A stretch of 64,000 nucleotides of DNA from Gonocerus acuteangulatus (taxonomy: Eukaryota; Arthropoda; Insecta; Hemiptera; Coreidae): positions 30,188,148-30,252,147 of the forward strand of contig OX328124.1 of NCBI GenBank assembly GCA_946811695.1, in the 5' to 3' direction. Position numbers and translations under genes: made by a program. The notes beneath the pieces were generated by a model, which saw only the letters and a program-made list of their open reading frames with translations, was not told the origin of the DNA and made no database searches. Positions 22,075 through 35,098 of this stretch are shown here, in pieces (positions within the stretch are counted from its first letter, which is position 1; the number at the start of each line of letters is the position of its first letter).

Positions 22075-22244
22075 TCTTTTTTTTATTGATATTTCAACAC
22101 CTACTAAAAAAAAAAAATCTCAAGATGCGATATTTTAGGCGCCGTAAAACACAGGAAACTGGCAGTAGCCATAACAGAAGTCGAAATTACTCAATCGGCC
22201 TTCTCACTCATTCTTAAGGTAGGCAATTCAAAAATTTATAAAAA

Positions 22245-22700
22245 CAAAATTCGTCGTATCTAACGAGTTCTACAGGATTATAATTGTCTCCTTTAGGCTT
22301 CCTCGATGGGGCTACATTCTTCTGGTCCCTCGGCTACTTTCTCCAGCGGTGTCGGATTCTTGCCCGTTATAATTCACTCACATCCCAGTGGGCTTCATTA
22401 GACGTTGGTCGAACTTGTCTGAGGTAGACAGGAGCTATGCCTGGCTCGCGCTCCTGCCGGCTTTTTTTAAAAAAGCCAGGCATAGCTCCTGCCTACCTCA
22501 AGAAAGTGCGACCAACGTCTGATAAAAAGCCGGCAGGAGTGCGAGCCAAGCATAGCTCCTGCCTACCTCAAGAAAATGCGACCAACGACGTCTGATGAAG
22601 CCCATTGGGATGTGGGTGAAATATAACGGCCAAGAATCCGACACCGCTGGAGAAAGAAGCCGAGGGACCAGAAGGAGGATTATAATTTTACAGGCACATG
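22245..22700. repeat. Imperfect fold-back with an internally duplicated right arm
   Basis: The left arm (about 22245-22465) pairs with the right arm (about 22466-22700). Both contain CGACACCGCTGGAG or its complement, and CAGGAGCTATGCCTGGCT-like sequence near the centre. In the right arm a segment of about 95 bases (CATAGCTCCTGCCTACCTCA...) is present twice. The outer part carries GTCTGATGAAGCCCATTGGG then GTGGGTGAAAT, again hammerhead-like. Confidence 0.75.
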
Positions 22701-22749
22701 TAATTAAAAAACAATAAAAACAGAGAAAAATTAACACAAAGGACCGAAA

Positions 22750-22920
22750 TCAATACTTTCGAAGATTCAGGCACTTATATCTCCGACTCAGATTGTCCTA
22801 TCGAAAAATACTCCAGAACCGTATTCGTAGAGTTTCGCAAACTTTCGAATGGTTCCTTCCACTTACCACAATTTTTCAACCGTTTTCGGGATATTTGTGA
22901 AAATATATCGAAATCCTAAA
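22750..22920 (-). repeat. Dispersed repeat with CGAAAACGGTTG core
   Basis: On the minus strand it shares AAATATCCCGAAAACGGTTG, then GTAAGTGGAAG, with copies near 37390-37480 and 40105-40200 (+). No coding content. Confidence 0.55.
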
Positions 22921-23351
22921 ACTGCTCAGGAAGGTTAATACTTTTCCCCTCATCCTCCCCTACCTCCGAACTTAGCCAAAATGTATTTATTTTCGTTTCA
23001 ACGAATGGCAAACGCCTACAATTTTTTTTAACTGAATCAATCGTTTCTGAATAGTCAAACCAAAAACTGGTTTGGAAAATTATTTGTATCCACGTTTCAT
23101 CGATAACGGTTACATACATCGCCTTAAAAATGTTTCATTCGCTTTTGTCTACATCCCTAGTGGGAATCTAACTCATGACTTTAGGCAGTGTACATGCCTA
23201 AGCAATCACAGCCACCTGCTATGACTATGGAGTCATAAAAATGGATGTCCTCCTTGTTATGGCGATGGAATGCACTGTTTTTACACATGGACGCTTTTAT
23301 TGTTCATAAAGATCAATAAACAAAAATGTGAAGTTTTTGTCTATTAAAGTT

Positions 23352-23575
23352 ACGTTTCCATTCTGACAAATCCCCGACACACGTTTCCAATCCTCTGCGA
23401 CATGTCGCAGGTGTATTTGATGCGCCACTCTTGCACGTTGAATTACTGTGGTGTTGAATATGGAAGGCACATGTGCCACAACGTGTTGCACATGTGCCAC
23501 GTGTTGCTAATGGTTTCCATTCCGCGATTTGTGCCCTGTACATGTCGCAGGGCAGATTTGTAGTAAAGGAAACGA
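23352..23575. mobile_element. MITE with GCGACATGTCGCAGG subterminal repeats
   Basis: The left end (ACGTTTCCATTCTGACAAAT) and the reverse complement of the right end (CGTTTCCTTTACTACAAATC) form inverted repeats of about 60 bases. Each contains a near-palindromic GCGACATGT block. The interior has two CACATGTGCCAC copies. No coding content; superfamily uncertain. Confidence 0.6.
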
Positions 23576-23733
23576 GGCTGTACTGAGAACTGAACACAAC
23601 ACTAGAGGAAAACTAATTAAAAAATTAATAATTGAGCCAGCTGTTCATTACAAATATAAGGAGCAAATTTTTTTGCAGCTTACACTACCCACCTTCTGAG
23701 GAATTTACTTGGTTATGTAGCTCCTTCCTGAAG

Positions 23734-23773
<40 letters not shown>

Positions 23774-25154
23774 TTTAGTTTATTTAACTAGAAAATGTAT
23801 TAATTAGTAATTGGCTACCAAAAAAAGTTGTTTTTTTTTTAGATTTGTGATAACCCTTGTTTTAAGAACAAATGTAAGTCTAGTGACTGAAGACGGGTAT
23901 CTCGGACTACATTCTGGGTCATGTCCACACTTCAGTGGATTAGAGACATTTTGGTACCAGAACTTTTTGTACCAAAACTTGCTTTCCATGGAGATTTCAT
24001 TCCATGAAGTATTTAAATTATTTAATGGTAAAGTTACTGCAAAAATAAAATAACTTACCTAATAAAGTGCTCTCCTTAAGAACCAAAATTAAGAGTTTGG
24101 GATCATAAGGATGTTAAGGAAAGTTCTAAAATCACAAAGCTCACGTGAATGGAAATTTCTAAACGTTCTCTCTTTCAAGCCAATGGAAAGAATAACAAGT
24201 TCAAAGGAGAGAGCTAACAAGTCATCAATTTCATGAGGGATAAAATATGGAGATTCTAGTTCCCTGGCAGGCTACTTCAGCCAAACGTTTTTATTTTGAA
24301 GTTTAAATTATAAAAATTAAAAAGGGCCTTTGCGATAACTTTTAATTCTATAACGATCATCACTGAAGAATATACAATCGATTTTATTTTCTTTATTTTG
24401 CATTCTTCCAGCTTAACTCTAGAACCAGCACACCAATGTGTGCCTCCAGTGATACTAATTTGCTAATTTCAATTATTAACGGCTTGTCCTTGTCTCAATC
24501 TATCGGTTGATTTCCTGACGAAAGCTTTGTGCTAAGCTCAACAGATGTGCAGATTAACTTCTGGGGGTTTTCTTGCGGAATTTCGGAATTCGTTATTTTC
24601 GCACCGTTAAGCTTCTGTTACTAGTTTACTACCTACTCTGACTGGTTCCTTGCTATTAGATTCTTGTGTCTTTTATTCATGTGAAACAACTCTATTTTCA
24701 ACAGTCTTTAGCCATTATTTAGTTTCTTTAAATTAAGATTAGCAGTTATTTAAAATTAGTATTTTTTTAGGATTGTGTAGTTATTTTTGGTTGTTTAGGA
24801 TTATATTAGTTAGTTGTTAAATCATATGGGGTTTATTATTTTATTAGGTGGCTTTTAGTATTTAGTGTCCATTATTTTTAAATTTTCATAATAGAGAAAA
24901 AATAGTTTATTGCTGAGGCAACTGGAGAATTTATCACCTCTGCCGGAAAGACACAAACAGCCTAAATTTACAAGGAAGATGAAAATTAAAAATAAAATAA
25001 ATAAAAATAAGTATTCAGCATGGACCGGTCGACGACCAGCACTCGCATGTAAAGCTTGGCAGATGTTGCAGTTATAAGGTCAATGCAACTTCTCAGGTGT
25101 ATCTCCTATAAGCAGTACCTTTGTATTTCAGAACGAATGCATAATTCATTGTTT

Positions 25155-25200
25155 GTATTTTTTTGTAGACCAACTGCTAAGGTCATTAGCACCAAGAATG
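25155..25200 (-). repeat. SINE/LINE tail fragment
   Basis: On the minus strand it reads TTGGTGCTAATGACCTTAGC, then GGTC and A-rich sequence. This is the shared 3' hairpin tail of the family-A SINEs. Confidence 0.45.
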
Positions 25201-25397
25201 CATAATTTTCTCTATATTACATATCACTAAAAGTTAAATAAAATAAACAGTTCAATACTTCATCTACAAGGTTATGGCCTGTTAAGTAGAGCAGCTTTAC
25301 ATTTAATTTACTATTTTTCCAAAATTTACTAAATATTCTAACTATCTTTATGAATTCCAAGTTGGAAAATATGATTTTATTAAAATTAAAATAAGCA

Positions 25398-25408
25398 AAA
25401 AAAAAAAG

Positions 25409-25460
<52 letters not shown>

Positions 25461-25605
25461 AGGCCCTGTGGCCATGAGCACTCTGTGCCTTTGTTGAGTG
25501 TTTGATTCCCACTAGGGGTAATGCCTCTACAAAAAAAGAAAAAGAAAAAAAAAATAGTAATAGACAACAGCCCTATCCTGACTAGAAAGGGTGGTCCTAA
25601 ATATC
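25398..25605 (+). repeat. Poly(A) run followed by a tRNA-derived SINE (family B)
   Basis: A run of about 60 A residues (one G) at 25398-25458 is followed by GAGGCCCTGTGGCCATGAGC, a B-box-like TGTTTGATTCCCAC, an A-rich spacer and CAGCCCTATCCTGACTAGAAA. The last part is the family-B body. Confidence 0.65.
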
Positions 25606-27875
25606 TGTCATGTATAAGTGAATAAAATAGTTAATTAAAGTGAAACTGCCCAAAATGATGGGGTTGCTAGGATTTGAATGAACAAACATAAAAATATTTT
25701 TAAAAACATTTATTCTATAATTATTTTTTGATGTAATAAAATATAGCCATACAAGCAGTAATGATTTACTGTTATTAAGTACAATAAAAAAAACTCTGAA
25801 ATTATGATTAAAAAATGTACACAAAATATAGCGAAAAAAGGAGGATTATTATAAGCCCAAAAAATAAAGACTTGAGTATGAAAATGTTTTGTTTTAAATT
25901 GTGATAAACAGAAAAACATTAGGATGTTGTTAACTATAAGGCAACGGTAACATACTAATCAAGGAATAAAAAAAAAAAAGAGTTAAAAATGAATAACAAT
26001 TGAAACTAAGAATTTATAAAGAACTTAATATTAAATTTATTGAAACGGTTCAGAGAAAATAAAATAAAAACTGAATTTGCATTGTAAAAGGGGGAAAAAC
26101 TAACTTGCCAAAAATATATTTGAAAAAACAATTCAGTAGAAGTAACAACTAAGGAACTAACATTCTTAAGTCCATAGATAACACAGAAAGTTCATGTGGA
26201 AGTTCAAAGATAAGTGCAATGTGTGTGATGAAAGATATTTAACACCACTACAAAAGGGTGTGCAGGCAGTAGAAGAATCCAAGGTTACAATGGCTTTAAT
26301 AATTTTGCAAATTAATTCAACTTTATGACTTTTTTTTTGGTTGAATTTAAGGCGTGTCAAGCTTTATGACTTTTATTTCTTGTAAAAGTACGGGAAAGAG
26401 GTTGTGCACCACTTCAACTTACACCATTTATTTAGCATTGTTCAAAATTTAACAATGTTGTTATAAAAGTAAAGATAGATAATTTATCACATTTAAAGTC
26501 ATATTAGTATAAGAAAAGTTACTTAACAGCATAAAAATGCTAACTGTATATGCTAGAAATTATTTCTTAAAAGATACTAGGGCAAACACACAAACAGTTA
26601 CACATGTTTCAAGCACTATTAAATACAACATTCAGATGAATGTATTTATGATTATATAAAGGAACACAGGTCACAAAAAGTGGAAAGCATTTTTTCGTTT
26701 TCTTACTAACATAAAGAATTATCACAATAACTTATAAATATAAACTAATTTACTTATATACATTATATATTTTTATAATTTTTTAAAATATTCATGTAGA
26801 AGTTCTTCAGCTGCTTTTAACTCCTATAAAATAAACAATTTTTTTTTATTATAAAACAAGGTAAAAGTTAAATATGGGTTAATGAAGTAGTGCAACCTGT
26901 GTCTACTGAACATGAGGTCCAGGGCTTTACCACTATGCCGAACTCACCCTCACAAATTATACATTTTTTAAAATATTGTCATATTTTTTTCATAGGCAAC
27001 AAAGTTTCAGATACAAATTTTATTTCACATTCAAACGAATTTTCAGTAATTTACACTTTAAAAACATTTACTAGAGCAAAGTTCTTTTGAGGCAATGGCT
27101 TATCCTCAGCCCTCGACAAACAATGTATGCAAAAATATTTACACAGGATGTCTACTACTTTTGTGGAAACCAATTTCATGACTCGAAATGCAATTTTCAT
27201 GCCCATAAAAAAGAAACTAATTGCATTTAAAAAGAAAAATTCCTTAACATATAGCATACAATTATTAAAAATGTTTCATGGATACCCGTGATATCTATAA
27301 TTATACAATTTTAAATACATTTAACAAAATTAAGAAAAAAGTGTAAAATGTACATCACATCATCCCTACCATGTCAAACTATCGAATATGCAAAGTCTCG
27401 CTATTTCCTATAATAAAAAAGTTGATTTTTTTAAGAAGGTTAAAAAAAGTTGATTTTTTTAAGAATGTTAAAAAAAGTAAATGTAAAGCATCATTAAAAT
27501 TTTTGTTCTATTAGGGTTTTGCTCCTGGGGATAGGGGATAAGAAAAATATGAGACGCTTCTACTCCAGTTAGAAAAGAATAGTAACCTGCTTATAGCCAT
27601 AAATCTACCCTAATTATAAATAATCAGTACGCCAAAATGTTCTATTGTGGATGTCAGTCAAAAAGTATTCATAATACAGTAAAATTTGAATGATTGGAAC
27701 ATGTTTAAGTCAAAATCATGGGTGATTCAAACTTTTCTGTTGGTCAATGGGAAAATATTGTATGCAATTAGATTTTTATTTGAATAAATACAAAATATCT
27801 AAACAAAGACAAAAGTTAGGTAATCAGTTCAAACAAACAAACAAAATATAAATATAAAGAATACTTACTACTATT

Positions 27876-30800
27876 TTAGTTAAACTGCCTATCCGGCATT
27901 GCAAGCGGAGCCACTAGAGTCCACATGTAAAGGCCCAAGCAAATCCATGTAGAGCACATCTTCACCCACATTGAAGCGCTATTGGCGTTCATAGTGTCCA
28001 ATGTAGAATTTGGCCTATATAAAAAAAGTACCGAGCAACATTACTTAGCTGATTTCATTTCTAAAAATAATAAAGTGGAAAATCGCAGAAAATAACTACT
28101 TACTTATACCAATTAGTGAGCGTCATCATGACGTAGAGAGTAGCAAAAGCAAACATTAGATGGAAGAACGACCACGAGTATGCGACTCCCTCAGATTCAT
28201 TATCCCAAACCTTTTCTTCTCCTTTGGATCCACCAGCTTCGCCACCATCACCTTCTCCCTCTGTAGAAGAACGAAAAACAATGATTATGATATTAAATTT
28301 GTCTCAAAAAAGAAAAAAAACTTTTACGTTTTCTAAAAATTAAGTTTTAAATTTCTGTATCCTTGGGGAATTGAGAAATCATAGCACAATTTCTTAAGTT
28401 TTATTAACTTTTATTTTGTGAATTATAAGAAAATAACAGCCTTTAAAAATGAAATTGTATGACAAAGAAAACAAAAATCAAAAGTAGGAGACATTTCTAA
28501 GAAAACATAAAATGCCACATTCTTTTAAAAAAATCTGTCATGCAGGAGCTGGATTCAAGCACATTACTCGCCAAAGATTATGCCATATTCCTGAAGAATG
28601 AGCTTAAAATAATCTACAAAAGGAGAGTTCAGAGCACAACTAGACAAAGTCCATTTTTGACATTTTATGTTGTAATGGCATTGAAGAGCATTACTTAAAT
28701 GACTCTTTCCAGTCCTATAGGAAGTCCCTACTTCATTATTTTGCCACTTGTAGCAGTTCTTCCTACACAAGTGGAAGTCATTCTTATTTGTTTTCAGAGC
28801 ACAAGTAAGCCAAACCCAAGTTGTAACTGTTTTATGAACAAGGCTATTCATAAATAATGTCAGTGATATTTAAAATTAAGATCAGTGTTTAAGTTCAAAT
28901 CTTTTAAAGACTTATACTGGTCAATAGGATTTATACACCTCTGCAATTAATACGCATAATACTCATTTTCTGAAAACTGTACAACATTGGACTTGGTCTG
29001 GTTGTGCTGAGAACCCTCCTTATATAAATACAAAATAAACATGAATAGGTTTGCTCTTTTATTTTTGTAACGAACAGCTGATTATTTAATAATTTTGTAT
29101 TTACTTTTGTTCAGGAATAAACTCCAACTTTTAATGGACCAATTTTGATGTATTTTTACCAGATTCCTAAGATGGATATGATGTTAATTATTTTTTGTAA
29201 TCCAAGAAACAATTTACCATTATCCAAAATCCTGACAGAAGCCAAAAATAGAAAAACCTTAAATAAAAATTATGAGAAGTCCAAACCAAAACTTTTCTGC
29301 AGTTGATCAAGAGCTCTTGTACGTTTCAGTCTAGTTGGGCCAGTAGATTTACAATTGCTTGTAATTCGAGCACTGGGCAACTTATTTCAAAGTATTATCT
29401 TGAATTTTTTATTATTATTTTTTTTTTTTTACATTTTTTTCTTATTCACTTAAATGCTTTCTAAACTACTCCAAAGTCGGAATTGCACAAAATGAGTCAT
29501 GATAGACTGTTTCAAGCTGTCACCTGAGGTGTGATTTGAAAAGTTTGGAATAAAAAATCTTATTGTTCAAATTGAACTTTATATTGCTATTTTTGCAGGA
29601 AATTTTACATTATATTTATAAATGCACTTTAACATTTAAAAGTTAATCTGCTTACTTTAAATTTTAATATCTGCTGGAACTAATCCCAACGAGAATTGAA
29701 GCCCTAGCATGTTTCATTAGCAGAAAACAATTGTCAATTGATAGCAGATTTTATTCTCTATTCCCCCCAGTTTCTCAATGTCCATTAGTTATTTAGGTAC
29801 TGAATATAACAAATATGAAAAAACAAAACAATTTTGATGATTCTTTATCTTGACAGGCTCATTTTAACACTTAAATTATTTTAAAAGTGCAGGAAGAATG
29901 ATTAGCTTGTTTCCTGGAACAAACATTTGAAATTTTAAGGACAATTTCTCTACTAATATTAACCAATCAAAATTGCATAATACAACGTTTTTGTAGATAA
30001 TTTATCTTTCAAATGGTCACCTTGCACTTGCCATGATTTTGGAACTGTTTTGGAGATATTTATGTAAGTATACATCCAATTTTGCTCATATCTGTTGATA
30101 ATATATTTGTTGTTGTTTTTTAGTACTTTTTCTAGTCCTAATGTAGCCAAAATGTATCTAACTCAGTTAGGATGAATGTATAATGTGTCAAATAAGTTAT
30201 TTTCATTAGAAAAGTAAAAAAGCTTGTGGAATAAAATAAAAAGGACAAGTTTCTCCATGGAATTTTTAAAAAGAATAGCTTTCTTACTTTTTTCCCCAAT
30301 TTTTTGTTTACTTGGATTCTCTTTCTGTTCACTTGGGCTAGCTTCTATATCTGAGCCAGATTGTAAATTGGCCAATGAACTCCCAGTTTGAACAAATTTT
30401 TCATTTTGTGTTTTGTTATCTTGAGCATTTGGATCAATAGCGCGCTCTGAAGAGTTTTAACAGGCAATACTGAAATTAATGTAGTAAGTAATACTAATTT
30501 TACTTGCATGAAAGTGTTAAACATAAATTCTTTGGTGTTTTCGTTCTATAATTTAGCAGAAATGACATGGAAAAACAATCTGACTGGAAGGAGGCATCTG
30601 AATTGCCATGTTCCACTCACTTAGGCTTCTTATCATTTTTGAGCTGTGTAAAATAAAGACTTAATTTATTTCATTAAGTGTTTGCTTGTCTTTTGGCTAT
30701 TTTGTATATGTAAATTTTAATTTTTAAACAATTCCGTAACAGAAGGATTCAGAAAACTTGTACATACATCTGAAAATAATTTCTTCCAGGAGACGACAAG

Positions 30801-32221
30801 ATATTCTGGAAATGAATCAGGTGTAAAGTAGAAGTGTACTAACTGACATATTTGTGAGGGAACCTCAATTCACACCACTTTATAAAAAAAGCTCTTGTTT
30901 TTTCCCCTGCAGGATGGAGAAAAATCAGCAATATGGAAAGCATAATTCTAAACAAAAATTGGAAAGAATACCCCCTTCAACAAGTTGTGCCTCATAATAC
31001 CTTCTCAAGACAAAGTTGGCCTTCAGGTAAGCAATCTATTCTACATCCCAATTTACATTTCTAATAATCCAATTAAACTTTTTTGTCACAAGACCTGAAC
31101 ATTATAGTCAATTAGTAATTTTTCCGAATTGTGGTATATTAGATGAAAAATCGGGAAATAAAGGAAGTCTCACATACAGGAAACGAGTCATCTTAGGGCG
31201 TTTCCATAAAATGAATATATCTAGTGCGATTTGGAAAACTTAATTTTTTAAAAATATATGTAAGAAAATATACAAATAGTCCAAAACTGCTCATGTCTTC
31301 TCTCTCTACTTGAAACCAAAAGGTATCTACCTTAGTTTATACAAATGTCAATCAAATTAAAACATTTTTAACTTGATCTGTCATTTTGGAATTCCTCCAA
31401 ACAAAATTATTATTATTTTTAAATGTAGTACTGAAGTAGCTTAGCTCCTAAATAAATATAGAGCTAAGGAAGAAAACCTTCTTCATTGTTTTTTTTTCTT
31501 TTTTTTTTTTTTTTTTTTTTTTTTTTGGCGCTTTGATGTCTGGCCATTAGCGCCGACATCCAGGCTGCAGCGAGGAATTTTCCCAACGAGGGATGAGAAA
31601 ATTCCTGCCGCTGGTGGAAATTGAACCCATCGCCTCCCGCTTATGAGTCTAAGGCGCTAGACCACGGGAGTCCCCCCTTCTTCATTGTTATTTAAAAACA
31701 AAGTAATTTACCAAAACAACCGATAATATCTGAGGGCGGGGTCTCCCGTGGTCTAATGGCTAGCGCCTTGGATTCATAAGTGGGAGATGGTGGGTTCGAT
31801 TCCCAACCTCCGGCAGGAATTTTATCATCCCACGGCTCGCTGGTAAAATTCCTCGCTACACCCTGGATGTCGGCGCTAATGACCTAGATGTAGATGCGCC
31901 GTAAAAAAAAAAAAAAAAAAAAAAAAATATCTGAGGATGTTGAGATGAAAAATCATCCTTAAAAAAAGCTTGAAAAAATATATTTTTAAATATAATTAAA
32001 ATAAAAAAAAATTACCATTTCCCTCATTGGTAAGGAGTAGTCATTAATCTAATATTTGTATCAAAATATTATAACAAAAAGAAGCAATATTAATGTTAAA
32101 GGAAAACAGGGAATGAACTTAAATAAGCATTGGAATCACAGCAATGGGAAAGGACAACCACAAAAGGAGGATGATAACACTACTCAAATAGAGGCGCTAA
32201 TGACCTAGAAGTAGATGCGCC

Positions 32222-32274
<53 letters not shown>

Positions 32275-35047
32275 ACTCAAATAGATGGCACTCAAATAAA
32301 ATAAATAAATAAATAAGGATATTGTACATATTTTTCTAAGCTAAATCATGTAGATTAATGATTTCGAACTAAATTTTACATTGTCGAGAAGTACTTTCTC
32401 GAATATAAAACTTCTGAGTAAAAAAATAAATAGATTCAGTTGCTGCCATCTACTTTTTTCTGGGTTATGTGATATTGAGATGTTACTACAGCCCATCTTG
32501 CAGCTAAAGGGAAAATGGTTTATAGGCATGCAGGTATAAAATAGTGTATTATCATCCTACCTTCATGACCAATGAGATTTGTCTTGGATGATCGTGCTAT
32601 GAAACAACAAATAAAATTAGGGATGCAAAGAAAGGAAGGTATAATTAGGCTTTCTAATTTCAAGAAGTTAATAATTTTAATTGAGCTGTCAAAAAATTAT
32701 GAAATCCATTTACTTATTAATTCTCTTTTCTAATAACATATTTATAGTACACTGAAACATTATATAGTTTTCTAAGGGACCTATATATTAAGCAAGACTC
32801 ATAAAAATTATGTACATTGTGACGTTTTTTATCACTCAATTCTCTTGGAAATTACACGAGGTCAATTCCCCCTAAGTTCTGAGAGAAATATTCCCGATGG
32901 TTCCTCCATTTACATAGCTCCATTTCAAGGAATGACACGGTGCATGAAACATTATAAAAACTGATTCCGTCTTGCTAAGGCCTAGAAAAGGCTATTTATC
33001 TATGTAAAAATATTATCCAGGAAAATCTATCAGTACTTAGCCATAGCTAAGGCTAAAAAGAAAAAAAAATCTATTTGAACAAAATCATCTATTTGAACAG
33101 GCAACGTTTTAATTAAATTAGTATTCAGAATTAGCTTTGGCTAAGTATTGATAAACATTAAACACCATCTCCCTTGCCTAAACTCTCAAAGCCTTCCCTG
33201 GTCCTAAACGAGACATAATCATTTTTATAGTGTTTCACTTAAAGTGTTGTTCATTGAAATGGAAAATTGCAAATGATGGAACCATCCGGAAATAAAATAA
33301 AATATTTTAAAACTAATTATTTAATACAAACCGAGATACAAAAACTAATCAGAATAAACAATGATCTTGTTATATCCTAATTTACATAATAAAATGTGCG
33401 GTTTCTCAACTGAAATGTAAAATAAATATTAGCAGTTCAATAACAACTCTTCCTTGTCTTGGAAGAAAATTATGTTGATAAAATACTTTCACAGCTTATG
33501 TTAACAAGTAAATAGTAAATACTCATCTATTTTTTATATAAGTTTCTTTACCATTCAATGTTTTATGAAAAAAATTAACAAATCCTATAAAAATTTTTAC
33601 AAATGATAACAAAATAAATCCCACCTGCTCCTGTCTCCTTAACAAGTACGTGTTCGGACATGGTGATCTTTGAAGATTTTGATGCTGTACGAAGTGATGA
33701 ATATAGAACACAGCACATCCAAATTACAAGCCCGACAATACTTTCAGTGTCAAAATTCACTTTCTGTTTGTCTTGTCCCATCAAAAGAAATCCTGGATTG
33801 CAGCTGTGATCTGAGTAAATGAAATATGGGAAATTAATTCTTATAAGAAATCCTTTAATTGCACAACATTATTTCAATAAATTGGTTCAGATGTATGTTA
33901 GCATTTTTTTATTTAGTGACATAGCAACTTTCAAATGGATCTGCTCTTCCTATTCTCATGGCCTTGATGAAGGTTTAAAAATGAATTTGTATTTGTTGGC
34001 TCAAATACAAATTCATTTTTTATTATTCTCTTAAGATTTTGAGTCGGGATTTGGACATAATAGTTGAATTAAGCTACATATATATATATATATATACAGT
34101 GAAACCTCCCTTAACGGACACCTCCCTACAGCGGACACCTCTATTAACGGACGTTTTCTCGCAGTCCCGAATTTTTCTATAGGTAAAATAAACCTCTATA
34201 TTGCGGACACCTCTGTACAAAGGACACGGACAGAAAAATCTGATTTTTTACCTCCTTACTACGGACAATTACAGCTAATGTTATTTATAGAAGCGTTCCC
34301 ATCGGTGTAGGTTTCCAGAAAAATGCGTTAACAATAACAAACTCTTTGCAAGAATAAGATGTATATACAGAATAGTGACTAGTAATATCTTCCTAGAAAT
34401 TTCACAACAGGACCCCCTTCCTTTTCAGCAGGAGCATACGATTTTCCCGCTGGCAGATTACTATTGTTTTGCCTACGCGGTATCACGGTTCCGGGAATAT
34501 TCCATAAGTCTGTTTGGTTCACATTCCTTCCGCAGAACTTCCTTCTCGTCACTTTTCAGTTGGTTTTTAGCTCTTGTTGAGTGAGTATCGTGCTTTCTCT
34601 TATCTTCAATATGTCTAATCGGAAATCTCTGACACTTAAAGAAAAAATTTACGTGATAACATTTTCCAATCGCGATAAATGTGGTGTGCGTAAAGTTGCC
34701 GAGTTTTTTAAGATAGGGAAAACACAAGCAGCAGAAATATTGAAAAAGAAAGATGAAATTTTGAAGAAACAGATGGAAAATTGTGACAAAAATGTTGCCC
34801 GAGAACTAAAAACTTCTTTATGCTTTAAACTTTTTAGAATAAAAACTTTTTTTAAGTTTATACTTATTGAACTTCTTTCTATATACTTAAAAAAAAACTT
34901 GCTATAGGTAATTATTAAATGGTTAATTAAAACATGAATTAAAAATTCGGAACGTATCCATCTCGACCAACCCCTTTGTATAGCGGACACCTCTCTATAG
35001 TGGACAACTTTGGTTCTCCCAGAGGTGTCCGCTATAGAGAGGTTTCA

Positions 35048-35098
<51 letters not shown>

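Larger units (their letters stand above)
20586..27875. other. Intergenic region between ERp29 and the serine incorporator gene
   Basis: Both neighbours are on the minus strand, so the ERp29 promoter lies near 20.6-20.9 kb and the serine incorporator 3' UTR ends near 27.78 kb (minus-strand AATAAA at 27775-27780, about 100 bases after the stop). Between them are fold-back elements, a MITE, SINEs and homopolymer runs, listed separately. I found no convincing gene; short open frames here have no family features. Confidence 0.6.

Noticed and set aside
23297..23597. Minus-strand frames of 67 and 94 codons
   Set aside because: They lie in a MITE with inverted repeats; no family features and no splice context.
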